From the NCBI RefSeq assembly GCF_009569385.1, contig NZ_WBOF01000008.1:1-62086 (forward strand): a stretch of DNA of 62,086 nucleotides, read 5' to 3'. The notes below the pieces were generated by a model. The model saw only the letters and a list, made by a program, of their open reading frames with translations. It was not told the DNA's origin and searched no databases. The position numbers were made by a program, and so were the translations under genes. The DNA comes from Streptomyces kaniharaensis (GTDB lineage: Bacteria > Actinomycetota > Actinomycetes > Streptomycetales > Streptomycetaceae). Of the stretch, positions 1-8,480 are shown in pieces. The stretch's first letter is position 1. Every line of letters starts with the position of its first letter.

Positions 1-228
1 GTCGCCCTGGTCCTCCGCCGGGCTGTGCCAGGGTGCGGAGGGCGTCCGGCGAGAGGGGCCACCCCCAGCCCCCCGCACCCACCCCACCACCAACGGCGAG
101 AACCGCCCGGCACGGATCTTGAGGCCACCCCCTCCGCAGGGTTGGCCCGTCGGAGACGATCTCTGACCGCACCCGGGGCAGCGCCTGCGGGCACGGCACG
201 GGCCCCCGGTGTGCGGCAGACTGGGCAG

Positions 229-401
229 GTGACGAACCCTCAGACTCCCCGCCGGCCGCTGTGGCTCCCCCAGCAGCACCCGGCCGCCCCGCCCGCCGAC
301 CGTGGGACCCGGCCGGACCCCTGGGAGGGCCTGGTGCCCCCGCCCTCGGCCCCGGTGCGCCCGACCACCGGCCGCCGACCGCTCGGCCTGCGCCCCGACT
401 C
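229..401 (+). pseudogene. Short proline-rich ORF interrupted by the Tn7-like insertion (copy 1)
   Basis: A GTG at 229 opens a frame (VTNPQTPRRP...) that reaches the target duplication GACTC at 397-401 as codons Asp57-Ser58. Joining the left flank to the right flank after 8531 gives Asp-Ser-Ala-Ser-stop, so the uninterrupted product would be 60 residues, rich in Pro and Arg. The transposon therefore entered three codons before a stop. There is only a weak ribosome site and no recognised family, so this may not be a real gene. Confidence 0.3.
397..401. repeat. Target-site duplication GACTC of the outer transposon (left; partner 8527-8531)
   Basis: GACTC lies immediately before the TG end at 402 and again immediately after the CA end at 8526. 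A 5-bp duplication is the size generated by Tn7/Tn5053-type TnsB transposases. Confidence 0.9.
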
Positions 402-502
402 TGAGACCGGAATCGGTTGTTGGCCCCTGATCCGTCGATCGGTGCTGGTGGAGGATCGTGTAGGAATCGATAGTTGGCCCAGTTCGGAACCGATAGTTGG
501 CC
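402..502 (+). repeat. Left end of outer transposon: three TnsB-binding-site-like repeats
   Basis: Three related repeats with core GTTGGCC start at 409, 463 and 486, that is at +7, +61 and +84 from the terminal TG. The second and third read GGAATCGATAGTTGGCC and GGAACCGATAGTTGGCC. This resembles the three spaced TnsB sites at the left end of Tn7. The spacing is seen in the sequence; binding is inferred. Confidence 0.85.
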
Positions 503-520
503 TGAGCAAGTCGCGCAAAG

Positions 521-2409
521 TCACGGAGAGTAGTCACCTGGTTGGCGATCTGCGCTGCGATCAGGGCCCGGACCCGGTCGTCGAGGACCGTCCGTAGCCT
601 GTGGTCTGTGGCGTGATGGATGTGGTGCAGAATCCGGAGCTCGGGTGTCCCGGGCCCAACTCGGCGGTTGAAGGCGGACAGCGGCGCTCGGAACGAGGGT
701 GCGAGCTGCCATTCGCTGCCGGTGACGGCGGCCCAGACGTAAGCGGAGGCGCACTCCCGGAGTAGCTCGTGGGAGCTTGTCCGCGGCCTTGACCGAGCAT
801 CCGGCCTAGCTGTTGGGTGATGGTGTCCCAATCGGAGTGCCCAAGGTGCCAGAAGGCGAGGTTCTGGCGGCGCTGGTAGTAGTTGACGGGTTCTCGGGCG
901 ATGTGCTGGGTGAGGGCCTCGAAGGCCTCGGCGATATCCGCGCTCAACAGCGGATGGGCGCTGTTCTGGCTCGGATGGAGGTTCTGACGCATGAGCGCGC
1001 CGGGGCCTGAGCGGTCCCAGCTATGGGGAATGCCCAGCAGCTCGGCTGCTGCGTCGACGGAACAGCCCGCAGCGGCCTGGACCAGTTGGACTGCCACGAC
1101 TCGGCGGAACTGGACGGGCTTTCGCAGGTGCCCTGGAGGTGCCCCGTTCTCTGCCAGGACGGTGAGCCAACTGCCCGGGGACGCTGAGGGATGTGCTCAG
1201 GCAGGTAGCCGCGTTCGCGCACCGGGGATGACTAGCGGGCCGGTGTGCGGAGATATGCGTAGGCACGAAGATCTTTTGGCAGCACTGCTCGACGTCGTGC
1301 CTGAAGAGCGGTGAACACCTGGTCCTCAGGATGTCCCAGGTCTGGCTCCAGGCGGATGCGTCGTAGCGCGGGGCGCGTCCTGCGAGGTTGTGGATTTCGG
1401 CCCGGAACGCAGTTCTCGGCAGGCGGACGAGCCGGTCGGCGAGGCTGAGCACTTCTGCGGAGGCCGTGCTGGCGGTGGGCAGAGCGCCCCAGCGTGGCTG
1501 TGTCTGTCCGGGCCAGGGCCCGTGAACACCGCGTCTGTACTCGTCCATGAGCTGCGAGATGGCGCCGCTGGGTGGCCCGGCTGGGTCTGGCGGCTGCCGG
1601 GCCGCGGTGATGAGAGCGACAGCGACTCGAAGGTCCGAGAAGCGCGAGATTGCCGTCGAGGGGTAGTGGCCGGGTTCCAGCATCGTCTGGAGCCTGCGTT
1701 GAAGGTCAGCGAGGTCCGGAGCGAGCTGTGTTGCGGGGCTGGCCGCGAGATCGTCCAGCGGGTGGCCGCAGACCGTGCCCTGAGGCCCGGCTGAGACCCG
1801 GTTGCGGCAGGCGTGCGGGGTGAAGGTGGCCGAGGCCCGGGAGGGGAACAAGCTGGGGCTCTTTGCCCATGATCCGGCCTGGGCCGGCCGCCGACAGCGT
1901 GGGCAGGTGTCGACGAGCATGCGGTTGTGTTCCAGACAGGCGAAGATCACGGGCAGGCGCCAGGACAATTCCAGGGTCCGCCGTGCAGGTTGCTGGATCC
2001 GGCTCCCGTCGCCGGGCGAGGCAGTCCGGGCAGTAGCGGCTGGACGACAGCAGCATCCACTCGGTGGTCACCGTTCGGGGTCGTGGTGCTTGTCCGGGCC
2101 AGACCAGGACGTCGGCGACCGGAGGGTAGTGGCTGCTCCAGGGGCGGAGGGTCAGCTGGTCGGACTCGTCCTCGGTCAGCCGGGTCGAGCGGGGCGAACC
2201 GCTGCCCGGACGTTCGCTTCGAGCATGAACAGGTGCCGGAGCGGGGCCTGGCCCCGGTCCTCGAATGCGAGCCCCGTTCGCCTGACCACCTGGGTCGGGG
2301 TCAGATCGAGGTGATGGGCGAGTCTCAGGACGAATCCGGGCAAGCCCTCGCCGGGCAGCGGGGCCAGGCTCCTTGGCAGCGGAGGGTGTGCGTCACGGCC
2401 AGGAACCAT
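521..2409 (-). pseudogene. tniQ: tniQ, copy 1, broken by edge indels
   Basis: Starts at ATG 2409, four bases after the tnsC stop, and should end at 521. The frame is split by several single-base differences from copy 2, for example near 800, 1160, 1220, 1815, 1970 and 2200. They fall mostly in G/C homopolymers and only in this edge copy, so they look like sequencing errors rather than decay. See 44896-46782 for the intact 628-aa protein. Confidence 0.8.
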
Positions 2410-2413
2410 CGAC

Positions 2414-3683
2414 TCAGGCCCCGCCCGCGGCTGCCCTGGGGCCGAGGTCGTCGAAGACGGTGTTGCGCGGGCGCTTCTGCCGTCGGGTCGGAGGCTTCTT
2501 CGCCTTGGAAGAGGAGAGGTCCGGAACGATGGGGATCTCCCCGGCTCCGGGATCGCGGCCCCAGTGCGTCGAGGCTGATGGTGATCGTGTCGAGAAGCTC
2601 CTCGTCGAGGTACTCCTTCCCGCTGGCCATGGCCTCCATGGCGCCGTCCTCAATCAGGCGCGCGAGCAGGCCGATGACACCGTTGGTGCGGCGCCTCAGG
2701 TATTCGGGCATGGTGCCCCCGGTGAGCATTCCTGGCCAGGCCTTGAACAGCCGCAGGCCGTCTTCCAGGCCGGCCAGGTGGTCCAGGAAGGCCTCGATGC
2801 CTTCCGAGGTGGTGCATTCGAAGGTCCCGAGTTCGACGAGGTCGAAACGGCGCTCGGTCTGGGTCACCTCCAGGCCGTGGACGTGGGTGCTCGCCGAGGG
2901 CGGGAACACCCACTGGCGGGCCCGGGAGTCCCACTTCGCCTTCCGCAGCAGGCCGGAACCGGGGATGTCGGCGCCGATCAGGACGAGGGTGACGTTCATG
3001 CTCATGAACGCCCGGATCAGATCGAGGACGTCCTGGTCGTCGGCCCGGTGCATGCGGAGTCTCGTGATGTCGTCCAGAATCAACGCGCGGACCCCATGGC
3101 CGTCGAGCGAGGCCGCGACCTGCTGGACGAGCTGGGGAAGGGTCAGGCCCTTCGTGTGGGCGCCGAAGAAGTCGAGGATCGCCTGGCAGGTGCTCTTCGG
3201 CGTCGCGGTGACCGGCGTCTGGACATAGACGACAGGGGCGTGAAGCGCTCGCGTTCCGGGCATCGCGTGCGGATTGATCTGGTGGCCCGCTTCCCGGAAG
3301 GTGACCTCGAACTCGGCGGCGATGTCGCAGACGGTCTCGGTCTTTCCCTGGTAACCGAGGCCGAAGACCATCACCCCAGGCCAGGTCGCGGACGTGAGCC
3401 GCATGGCGTTGCCCCGGATGCGCCGGTCGACGAGAGAGGCGACCCTCTTTGCCATCGGTGTCTCCTGCAGCGGCATGTTGACGTGCGTCGCCGTGCGGTG
3501 CAGGTTGTGGAGCGCTTTGTCGCGATCGCTCATCGCCTGCCACTGGTCCAGGGACAGCCGGGGCGCCGGGACGAAGGACCGGCGGGACCGGCAGTAGTAC
3601 TGCCAGCCCTCGTGGGTGTCCCGGCGGGGAGGCTTGCCGCCGAGGATCTCGGCGAGCGGGTGGGTCGGTGCGGCATCGGTCAT
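2414..3683 (-). CDS. tnsC: TnsC-like AAA+ transposition regulator, copy 1 (one-base frameshift near 2560)
   Basis: Identical to the 422-aa protein at 46787-48055 up to about residue 375. An extra C in the run near 2560 then shifts the frame, and the shifted frame reads on to 2325, giving a false 452-aa product. The ATG at 3683 overlaps the tnsB stop (ATGA). Walker A (GLGYQGKT, Lys114) and Walker B (LILDDI, Asp204-Asp205) precede the shift. The insertion is absent from copy 2 and is probably an error. Confidence 0.85.
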
Positions 3684-5911
3684 GCGTGGTCCTCAAGCGG
3701 GGCGGGGGCGTCGTCGGGCGGGATGAGGAAGAGGTTGCGTCGGCGCAGGCTGTCGCCCAGCCGCGGCGGCGGGACCGGGCGGCGGACCACCGACGCCTCG
3801 CGTAGCCGGCGTCGTTCCGCATCGACCGCCTTCGCGATGTCGGCTGCCTCGACGGGCCAGGCGACCACTTCGGCCGCCGGGCCCTCCGGCGTGGAGGGCT
3901 GGTCGGCTGCGGCTTGCGCGGCGTCTGCGGCCCGGCGCGAGCGGGCGCTCTTCTCCCGCTTGCCCATCTGGGAGGGCCACTGGCTGACCGGGATCGCCGA
4001 GCCGAGGATGTCCAGGAGCACCGGCAGCAGTTCCTCGTCCGAGCGCGGTTTCAGCCCGGCCCGGCGGACCTCGCCGAGCAGGGCGTCGACGTTGGTGTCC
4101 GAGAACGCCGGGACCTCGCCCTCGGGAGGCAGGCCGGTCCAGCGCAGGACGTGCCAGCGTTCGGGATCGTCGGGGTCCTGGAAGAACACGGTGCGGCGGT
4201 CGCGGCGGTCGGAGCGGATGACCCACTTGCCCTTGTGCCGGCCGCCGCGCGAGGACCGGCCGTGGAAGCGGTCCTCGTCCAGGACGTCGGCGTAGTAGTA
4301 GAGCCCGAGGATCTTCACCCCGCGGCCCGCATGGATCATCACGTGGTGGGGCCGCAGGAGCTTGTAGTAGAGCTCCGGGCCCGGGATCTCGAGGTCCAGG
4401 CCGCCCTGCCGTGTTGATGCCGCGAAAAGCGAGTTCGGACTGTGGGGCCCGTCCGGCGCCCAGGCCGGCGCGTACTCGCCCAACTCCCGGTTCTGCCAGA
4501 CCTTCACCACCCAGGTGGCGACCACATGCTCGACCTGAGCCAGCGTCAGCACCGCATCCGCCTCGGGGCCGGCGCCCCGGTCGGCGACATCCGTTCCGGT
4601 GAAGCCCAGCAGGTGCTCCAGCAGGAGCGTCTTGATCGAGGAGAACGCCCGCTCGACGGCGAACTTGTCGTGGGCCCGCAGCGTGCGCGCCGGCAGGATC
4701 GTGCAGCCCAGCGCCCGCTCGGCGGCGACGATCTGGTGGCTCTTGTAGGGGCCGCCGTGGTCGGTGGTGACCGTCTCCGGCGCGAAGAACGGCAGCGCGG
4801 CGACCCTGTGCCCGGCGAACTGGGCGACCAGCGTGGCCGGAGCGCCGGGGTAGGGCCACTCCATGTCCTCGCCCCAGCCCTCGCGCATCGGCAGCGGCAT
4901 CACCACGTCCCGCAGCAGCATCGCGATGTCCACCGACGTGTCCGACACCAGCGTGAGCCGGAACGCCACGATCGAGTGCGTGTAGAGGTCCAGCGCCAGC
5001 GACATCACCGCCGACACCGGCTCGCCGAACACCTGCTCGCGGACCTTCACCGGCAACGGCGTCGAGTCCAGAGCGACCACCTGCCCCGGCCGGTGGACCA
5101 CCACCCTCCGCCCGGCCTGCGCGATCTCCGCGGTGCGGACGTAGCGCTGCCGCGAACCGTCGGGGCCGAACCACTCCTGCCAGACCGCCGCCAGCGTCTT
5201 GCAGCACGGAACGTCCTCGGCCGGGAAGTCCGGGAACACCTCCCGGATGTACTGGTGCAGCAGCCGGTGCCGGGCGGCCATGGTCATCCGCGAGCGCCGA
5301 AGGCATTCCTCCCTCACCGCGTAGATCCCTTCCCGGATCTCCGGGGTGATGCTGGGGCGGCCCCCGCCCGCGCGGAGCCAGCGGCCGTCCGCGCAGGCCA
5401 GCACCAGGTCCTCGCCCTTGCTGCGGGCTAGGCGCTTGAGCGTCCGCTCACTCATGAACCGCAGCCCCAGTGCCTCCGCCTCAACGGGCGGCATCGCCCG
5501 CAGTTCGGCGGCCTTGGCTCGGCGGCGCTCGCCAAGCGTGGTCATCGCCGGATCGAAGCCCGGCCTCGGCTCGCCCTGCAGGGCCCGCGCCGGGTGCCCG
5601 GCCCGAAAGCCGGTCTCGGTCTCCAGCACGTGCTCGGCCCGGATCCGGGCCCGCCGCATCTGCTCGGGTGTCAGGTCGGACAGAACCGTTCCCCGTCGGT
5701 CGCCGCCGGTCCGGGCCAGACGGCCGGGAGTGGGCAGCGGACGGACACCGGGGTGGTTCGCCAGCCAGCGCAACGACCGCCGGCTCAGCTCTCCGCCGGC
5801 ATCGGCCAGGACCACCCGGCCCAGATGCGGTTCCAGCTCCTCGACCGTGAAACAGACGCCACCGAGCTCCAGCCGGACGCCGGGCGCCAGGACCAGGACG
5901 CCGCGGCTCAC
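3680..5911 (-). CDS. tnsB: TnsB-like DDE transposase
   Basis: A 743-aa transposase of the TnsB/MuA retroviral-integrase superfamily. It would bind the end repeats and join the 3' ends to target DNA. The catalytic triad is visible as Asp282 (VALDSTP), Asp384 (TTDHGG) and Glu420 (AVERAF), a DD35E spacing. An N-terminal HTH-like region precedes the core. The C-terminal tail after about residue 600 is basic and Ala/Glu-rich and could contact TnsC. The GTG at 5911 was chosen because it overlaps the tnsA stop by four bases (GTGA). The frame is open further upstream to 6814, but that stretch is antisense-like sequence overlapping tnsA out of frame. Identical in copy 2. Confidence 0.93.
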   Translation of the reverse strand: MSRGVLVLAPGVRLELGGVCFTVEELEPHLGRVVLADAGGELSRRSLRWLANHPGVRPLPTPGRLARTGGDRRGTVLSDLTPEQMRRARIRAEHVLETETGFRAGHPARALQGEPRPGFDPAMTTLGERRRAKAAELRAMPPVEAEALGLRFMSERTLKRLARSKGEDLVLACADGRWLRAGGGRPSITPEIREGIYAVREECLRRSRMTMAARHRLLHQYIREVFPDFPAEDVPCCKTLAAVWQEWFGPDGSRQRYVRTAEIAQAGRRVVVHRPGQVVALDSTPLPVKVREQVFGEPVSAVMSLALDLYTHSIVAFRLTLVSDTSVDIAMLLRDVVMPLPMREGWGEDMEWPYPGAPATLVAQFAGHRVAALPFFAPETVTTDHGGPYKSHQIVAAERALGCTILPARTLRAHDKFAVERAFSSIKTLLLEHLLGFTGTDVADRGAGPEADAVLTLAQVEHVVATWVVKVWQNRELGEYAPAWAPDGPHSPNSLFAASTRQGGLDLEIPGPELYYKLLRPHHVMIHAGRGVKILGLYYYADVLDEDRFHGRSSRGGRHKGKWVIRSDRRDRRTVFFQDPDDPERWHVLRWTGLPPEGEVPAFSDTNVDALLGEVRRAGLKPRSDEELLPVLLDILGSAIPVSQWPSQMGKREKSARSRRAADAAQAAADQPSTPEGPAAEVVAWPVEAADIAKAVDAERRRLREASVVRRPVPPPRLGDSLRRRNLFLIPPDDAPAPLEDHA

Positions 5912-6759
5912 TGCCGCCGCCCCTGCGACGGAATCATCGGCTGCTGTCCGGCGAGCCAGACCGGGGACCGGTCGCCGAGCGGCTCGCCCAGATCGACACC
6001 GAGCCGGCGGTGCCAGAGCAAATGGACCGCCTCGGCCCGCGCCAGCTCTGGCCAGTCCGTCGACTCCACCAATTCCCCGAACCGCAACGGCCCCTCGGCG
6101 ACGGCGTCCAGCAACTCGCCGTGCAGGCCGAGCAGGTCCTTGCGCGGGCGGCGCCGGGCCGACAACGCGTCCAGCACCCCCACCACGTGCGGGCGCCAGC
6201 CGGTGACCACGGTGTAGTGCCAGCCGGCCGCCGTCGCGACTTCTCGTGTCGCGGCGAACTTCCGCGCGTCCTCGTCGCGGACCAGAGCGGCCGGGCGGAC
6301 GTCGAAGAGCCAGTTGCCGTCGGGCATCAGCGCGAGGAAGTCCGGGATGTGAGCCGCGCGGCCGCCGGTGTGCTCGAAGTCCAGGCGGAACGGCTGCGGC
6401 AGCACCTCCCGGGCCCGCAGGAAGTCCAGCGCCCGCAGCAGGTCCCGCTCCTCCAGCGACTCGAACCCGTGCTGGCGGCCGGTGGAGATCATGGGCTCCA
6501 GGCCCGGCCGGTGCCGCTGCCGGGCCCGCCAGGTGAACCGGCGAACCGGCTGCGAGTCGAGCACCGGCACCGACTCCAGATCCCTGACCGGCCAGACCAC
6601 CTGGCCGCCGTCGAACAGCCAGGTCGTCGACCAGCGTCTCGGCCAGGACGCATCGAGCACCAGGCGCCGGCGGTGATCGCCATCGCCGGTGAACGTGCTG
6701 ATCAGCGCGGTGAGATCGCATGCGTCCGAGCGGATGGCGGGTCCGGTCCGGAAACTCAT
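5908..6759 (-). CDS. tnsA: TnsA-like endonuclease
   Basis: A 283-aa protein of the TnsA family, the restriction-endonuclease-fold subunit that cleaves the 5' ends so that transposition is cut-and-paste. Candidate active-site positions are Glu100 in GFESLEERD, Asp140 in HIPDFL, and Asp153-Val-Arg155 in LFDVRPA. The expected catalytic lysine of the Q/E-x-K motif appears as Arg155, which is unusual. A C-terminal domain follows, as in Tn7 TnsA, which contacts TnsC. Start ATG 6759, with GGGGTTGG upstream. First gene of the tns operon; two 11-bp palindromes lie 45-75 bases upstream. Identical in copy 2. Confidence 0.85.
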   Translation of the reverse strand: MSFRTGPAIRSDACDLTALISTFTGDGDHRRRLVLDASWPRRWSTTWLFDGGQVVWPVRDLESVPVLDSQPVRRFTWRARQRHRPGLEPMISTGRQHGFESLEERDLLRALDFLRAREVLPQPFRLDFEHTGGRAAHIPDFLALMPDGNWLFDVRPAALVRDEDARKFAATREVATAAGWHYTVVTGWRPHVVGVLDALSARRRPRKDLLGLHGELLDAVAEGPLRFGELVESTDWPELARAEAVHLLWHRRLGVDLGEPLGDRSPVWLAGQQPMIPSQGRRQ

Positions 6760-6803
6760 GCGCCAACCCCAGCACCCCCGGCGCCCGCGGGTAGCCAGGC
6801 GGG

Positions 6804-6833
6804 GTGATGTTCACCCGGTCAAGTGAAGATCAC
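6804..6833. promoter_or_regulatory. Paired GTGA-N3-TCAC palindromes upstream of tnsA
   Basis: GTGATGTTCAC (6804-6814) and GTGAAGATCAC (6823-6833) are two 11-bp imperfect palindromes whose starts are 19 bases apart, close to two helical turns. They sit in the 197-bp gap between tnsA and the tmrB-like gene, where the tns promoter should be. This is a likely operator; the regulator is unknown. Confidence 0.5.
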
Positions 6834-6956
6834 GAAGCGGAGGCCGGAGCGTGGCGGGCAACCTGACCGCCGAGATCAGGAGGATGGCGGCCAGCGCGGG
6901 GATGACAGTGCGGTGCTGGGCTGAGCTGGCCCGCCTGTTTCGCGTGGCGGCGGACC

Positions 6957-7571
6957 TCAACTCCTGACGGCCTCTGCGATCTGCAGGGCGGCCTGGGCGG
7001 GCGTGAGGTGCGTGGTGTCGACGACCTCGGCCTCGGCGTGCAACCAGGTGCGGGCCGCCTCGGCGTAGGGCTCAAGGTATTTGAGACGGAACCAGGAGTT
7101 GGGACCAACAACAGTGTCCCCTGCGATGCGCCCGCGGAGGGTCTCCTGGTCGGCATGGAGAACGAAGTGCCGCACCGGAATGGCGTGTTGGGCGAGGCCC
7201 GTGCTGATCTCGCGCCAGTACTGCTCGACCAGGACAGTCATCGGCATCACCAGAGTCCCGCCGGTGTAGTCGAGCACGTGGCGGGCGGTCTCGACTACGA
7301 GTGGCCGCCACGGCGGCCAATGCTGGAAGTTGTCCGTCCCGGGCAGCCCCGGTGTGATGTCCATGAGTGTCTCGCCAACCTTCTCGGCGTCGAACACCCG
7401 GGAGTCGGGGATCAGCTGCTGCACGAGTGCACTGGTCGTCGTCTTGCCTGCACCGTGGGTGCCGTTGAGCCATACGATCACGGGTTCGACACTAACGGCG
7501 CGCGGGTCACAGGAACGGGCATAGCAGAAATCCGGTACGGCTTCGGCGCTGACTGCGACGGTGTCAACCAC
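6957..7571 (-). CDS. tmrB: TmrB-like P-loop ATP-binding protein (tunicamycin-resistance family)
   Basis: A 204-aa protein matching the layout of Bacillus TmrB, an ATP-binding membrane-associated protein that gives tunicamycin resistance. It has VIVWLNGTHGAGKTT with Walker Lys43, then FDAEKVGE, a DNFQHWPPWRPLVVE segment, TLVMPMTV and a VRHFVLHAD-QETLRGRI block, all in the TmrB order. GTG 7571 is the longest start. An internal GTG at 7481 (VIVWLNG) would match TmrB's own N-terminus better, and no clear ribosome site decides between them. It is transposon cargo. The nested element sits only 35 bases upstream, so its promoter must lie within that element or has been replaced by it. Family call is by motif order, not alignment. 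Confidence 0.72.
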   Translation of the reverse strand: MVDTVAVSAEAVPDFCYARSCDPRAVSVEPVIVWLNGTHGAGKTTTSALVQQLIPDSRVFDAEKVGETLMDITPGLPGTDNFQHWPPWRPLVVETARHVLDYTGGTLVMPMTVLVEQYWREISTGLAQHAIPVRHFVLHADQETLRGRIAGDTVVGPNSWFRLKYLEPYAEAARTWLHAEAEVVDTTHLTPAQAALQIAEAVRS

Positions 7572-7605
7572 TGAGATCGGATGTCACCTAGCTCGAAAAG
7601 TCGCA

Positions 7606-7610
7606 ACTAC
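7606..7610. repeat. Target-site duplication ACTAC of the nested element (left; partner 8454-8458)
   Basis: ACTAC directly precedes the TG end at 7611 and directly follows the CA end at 8453. It is a perfect 5-bp duplication, independent of the GACTC duplication of the outer transposon. Confidence 0.9.
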
Positions 7611-7714
7611 TGAGCCGGGACACGAGAGTTGGAACCAGTGGGGCCGAGCGACCTGACGGTTTCTCGTCGATGGGACACGCTTGTTGGCACCAAGTGGTCA
7701 CGATTCTTGGAACC
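7611..7714 (+). repeat. Left end sites of the nested element
   Basis: Three copies of CACG-N4-TTGG(A/C)ACCA start at 7621, 7676 and 7699. The spacing of 55 and 23 bp almost equals the 54 and 23 bp of the outer element's left end. Confidence 0.85.
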
Positions 7715-7786
7715 AGCAAGGCCCTTGTATAGCTTCGCCGGTACCAGTGCTGAGGACCCTGCGGCTTACCGGCCCCTGGAGGGGTA

Positions 7787-8287
7787 TCACTGACACGTGA
7801 TCAGGCTCTCGCCGTCGCCGAACCTGAACCCCAGGGCATGGACCAGGTCGAGTACCAAACCCTCGGCGAGTGGGTCACATTCCGCCTCAAGGGTGGTTCT
7901 CACCGCCACTGGGTCGGGTTGAAGGCCGGCTGCCTCCGCCCAGGCCACGGCCTGACGGGTGACCTCGTCGGGATCACCGATCCACTCCTCGGGGACGTCG
8001 TAGTCTCGCGCCATCTCCGGAGACAGTGCGCAGTGCCAGGTCAGACCGCCGGGGCTGGCTGCTTCCACGCTGACGACGTCGCTGTCGTGGACATACATGA
8101 CGAGGGCCGGGGCTCCCGTCTCAGTCGCGATCGAGTCATGCGGAGCAACGCCTGGAGACAGTTGCAGGATCTGCCAGGCGCCATCCCTGGCCGACCACCA
8201 CGACGTGGCGGCAAGCGCCTGTACTGCTGCCAGCTCGGTCACCGGCTGCTCGGCCCGTGCCACAACGAAAGATCCGGAGAAACCCAT
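7787..8287 (-). CDS. Uncharacterised 166-aa cargo protein of the nested element
   Basis: I do not recognise a family. The protein begins MGFSGSFVVARAEQPV and has an SWWSARDGAWQIL segment, an acidic middle (DYDVPEEWIGDPDE) and no transmembrane segment or catalytic motif that I can see. It looks like a soluble, two-layer small-domain protein of a type common among hypothetical Streptomyces proteins. It fills most of the nested element and is its only gene, so it is what that element carries. ATG 8287 has GGGGGC about 14 bases upstream. Identical in copy 2. Confidence 0.75.
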   Translation of the reverse strand: MGFSGSFVVARAEQPVTELAAVQALAATSWWSARDGAWQILQLSPGVAPHDSIATETGAPALVMYVHDSDVVSVEAASPGGLTWHCALSPEMARDYDVPEEWIGDPDEVTRQAVAWAEAAGLQPDPVAVRTTLEAECDPLAEGLVLDLVHALGFRFGDGESLITCQ

Positions 8288-8407
8288 GGATCGAGACCGT
8301 AGCCCCCGGCGCTGACACCCCCGGCTTCCTCACTGGTTCCAGGCCGCCGGCGCCCACATCCCTCAGGGTCGACAGGGTCACTCAAGGGTCCCCGAGAAGG
8401 GTCGCCC

Positions 8408-8453
8408 GGTTCCAACATGCGTGGCCAGGTTCCAACCATCGTGGCCCGGCTCA
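8408..8453 (-). repeat. Right end sites of the nested element
   Basis: Two 20-bp tandem repeats start at 8408 and 8428 (GGTTCCAAC-(A/C)-(T)-...GTGGCC; 16 of 20 identical). They are the inverse of the left-end motif and are followed by CCCGGCTCA. Confidence 0.85.
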
Positions 8454-8480
8454 ACTACCCGGTGTGGCCAGAACCCCGCA

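Larger units (their letters stand above)
7611..8453. mobile_element. Nested 843-bp non-autonomous Tn7-like element carrying one gene
   Basis: It begins TGAGCCGGG and ends CCCGGCTCA, with ACTAC on each side. Its terminal inverted repeats agree at about 25 of 28 positions. Left sites lie at +7, +62 and +85 from the TG, and right sites are two 20-bp tandem copies ending 7 bp from the CA. This is the same architecture as the outer transposon, but the core is TTGGAACC instead of GTTGGCCC. It contains no transposase, only the gene at 7787-8287. It must have been moved in trans by a TnsB system, probably a sister of the resident one. Confidence 0.88.

Noticed and set aside
3680..6814. A 1044-aa TnsA-TnsB fusion frame
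   Set aside because: The extra N-terminal 300 residues overlap the real tnsA in another frame and are Ala/Gly/Arg/Pro-rich without motifs. GTG 5911 overlapping the tnsA stop is the natural tnsB start.
6851..6967. A 38-aa plus-strand frame between tnsA and the tmrB-like gene
   Set aside because: No ribosome site, ordinary composition and overlap with the tmrB-like stop; nothing supports translation.
7611..8453. Simple degenerate inner binding sites of the outer transposon rather than a separate element
   Set aside because: The sites have their own TG/CA termini, matching terminal repeats and a distinct perfect ACTAC duplication, which internal sites would not have.
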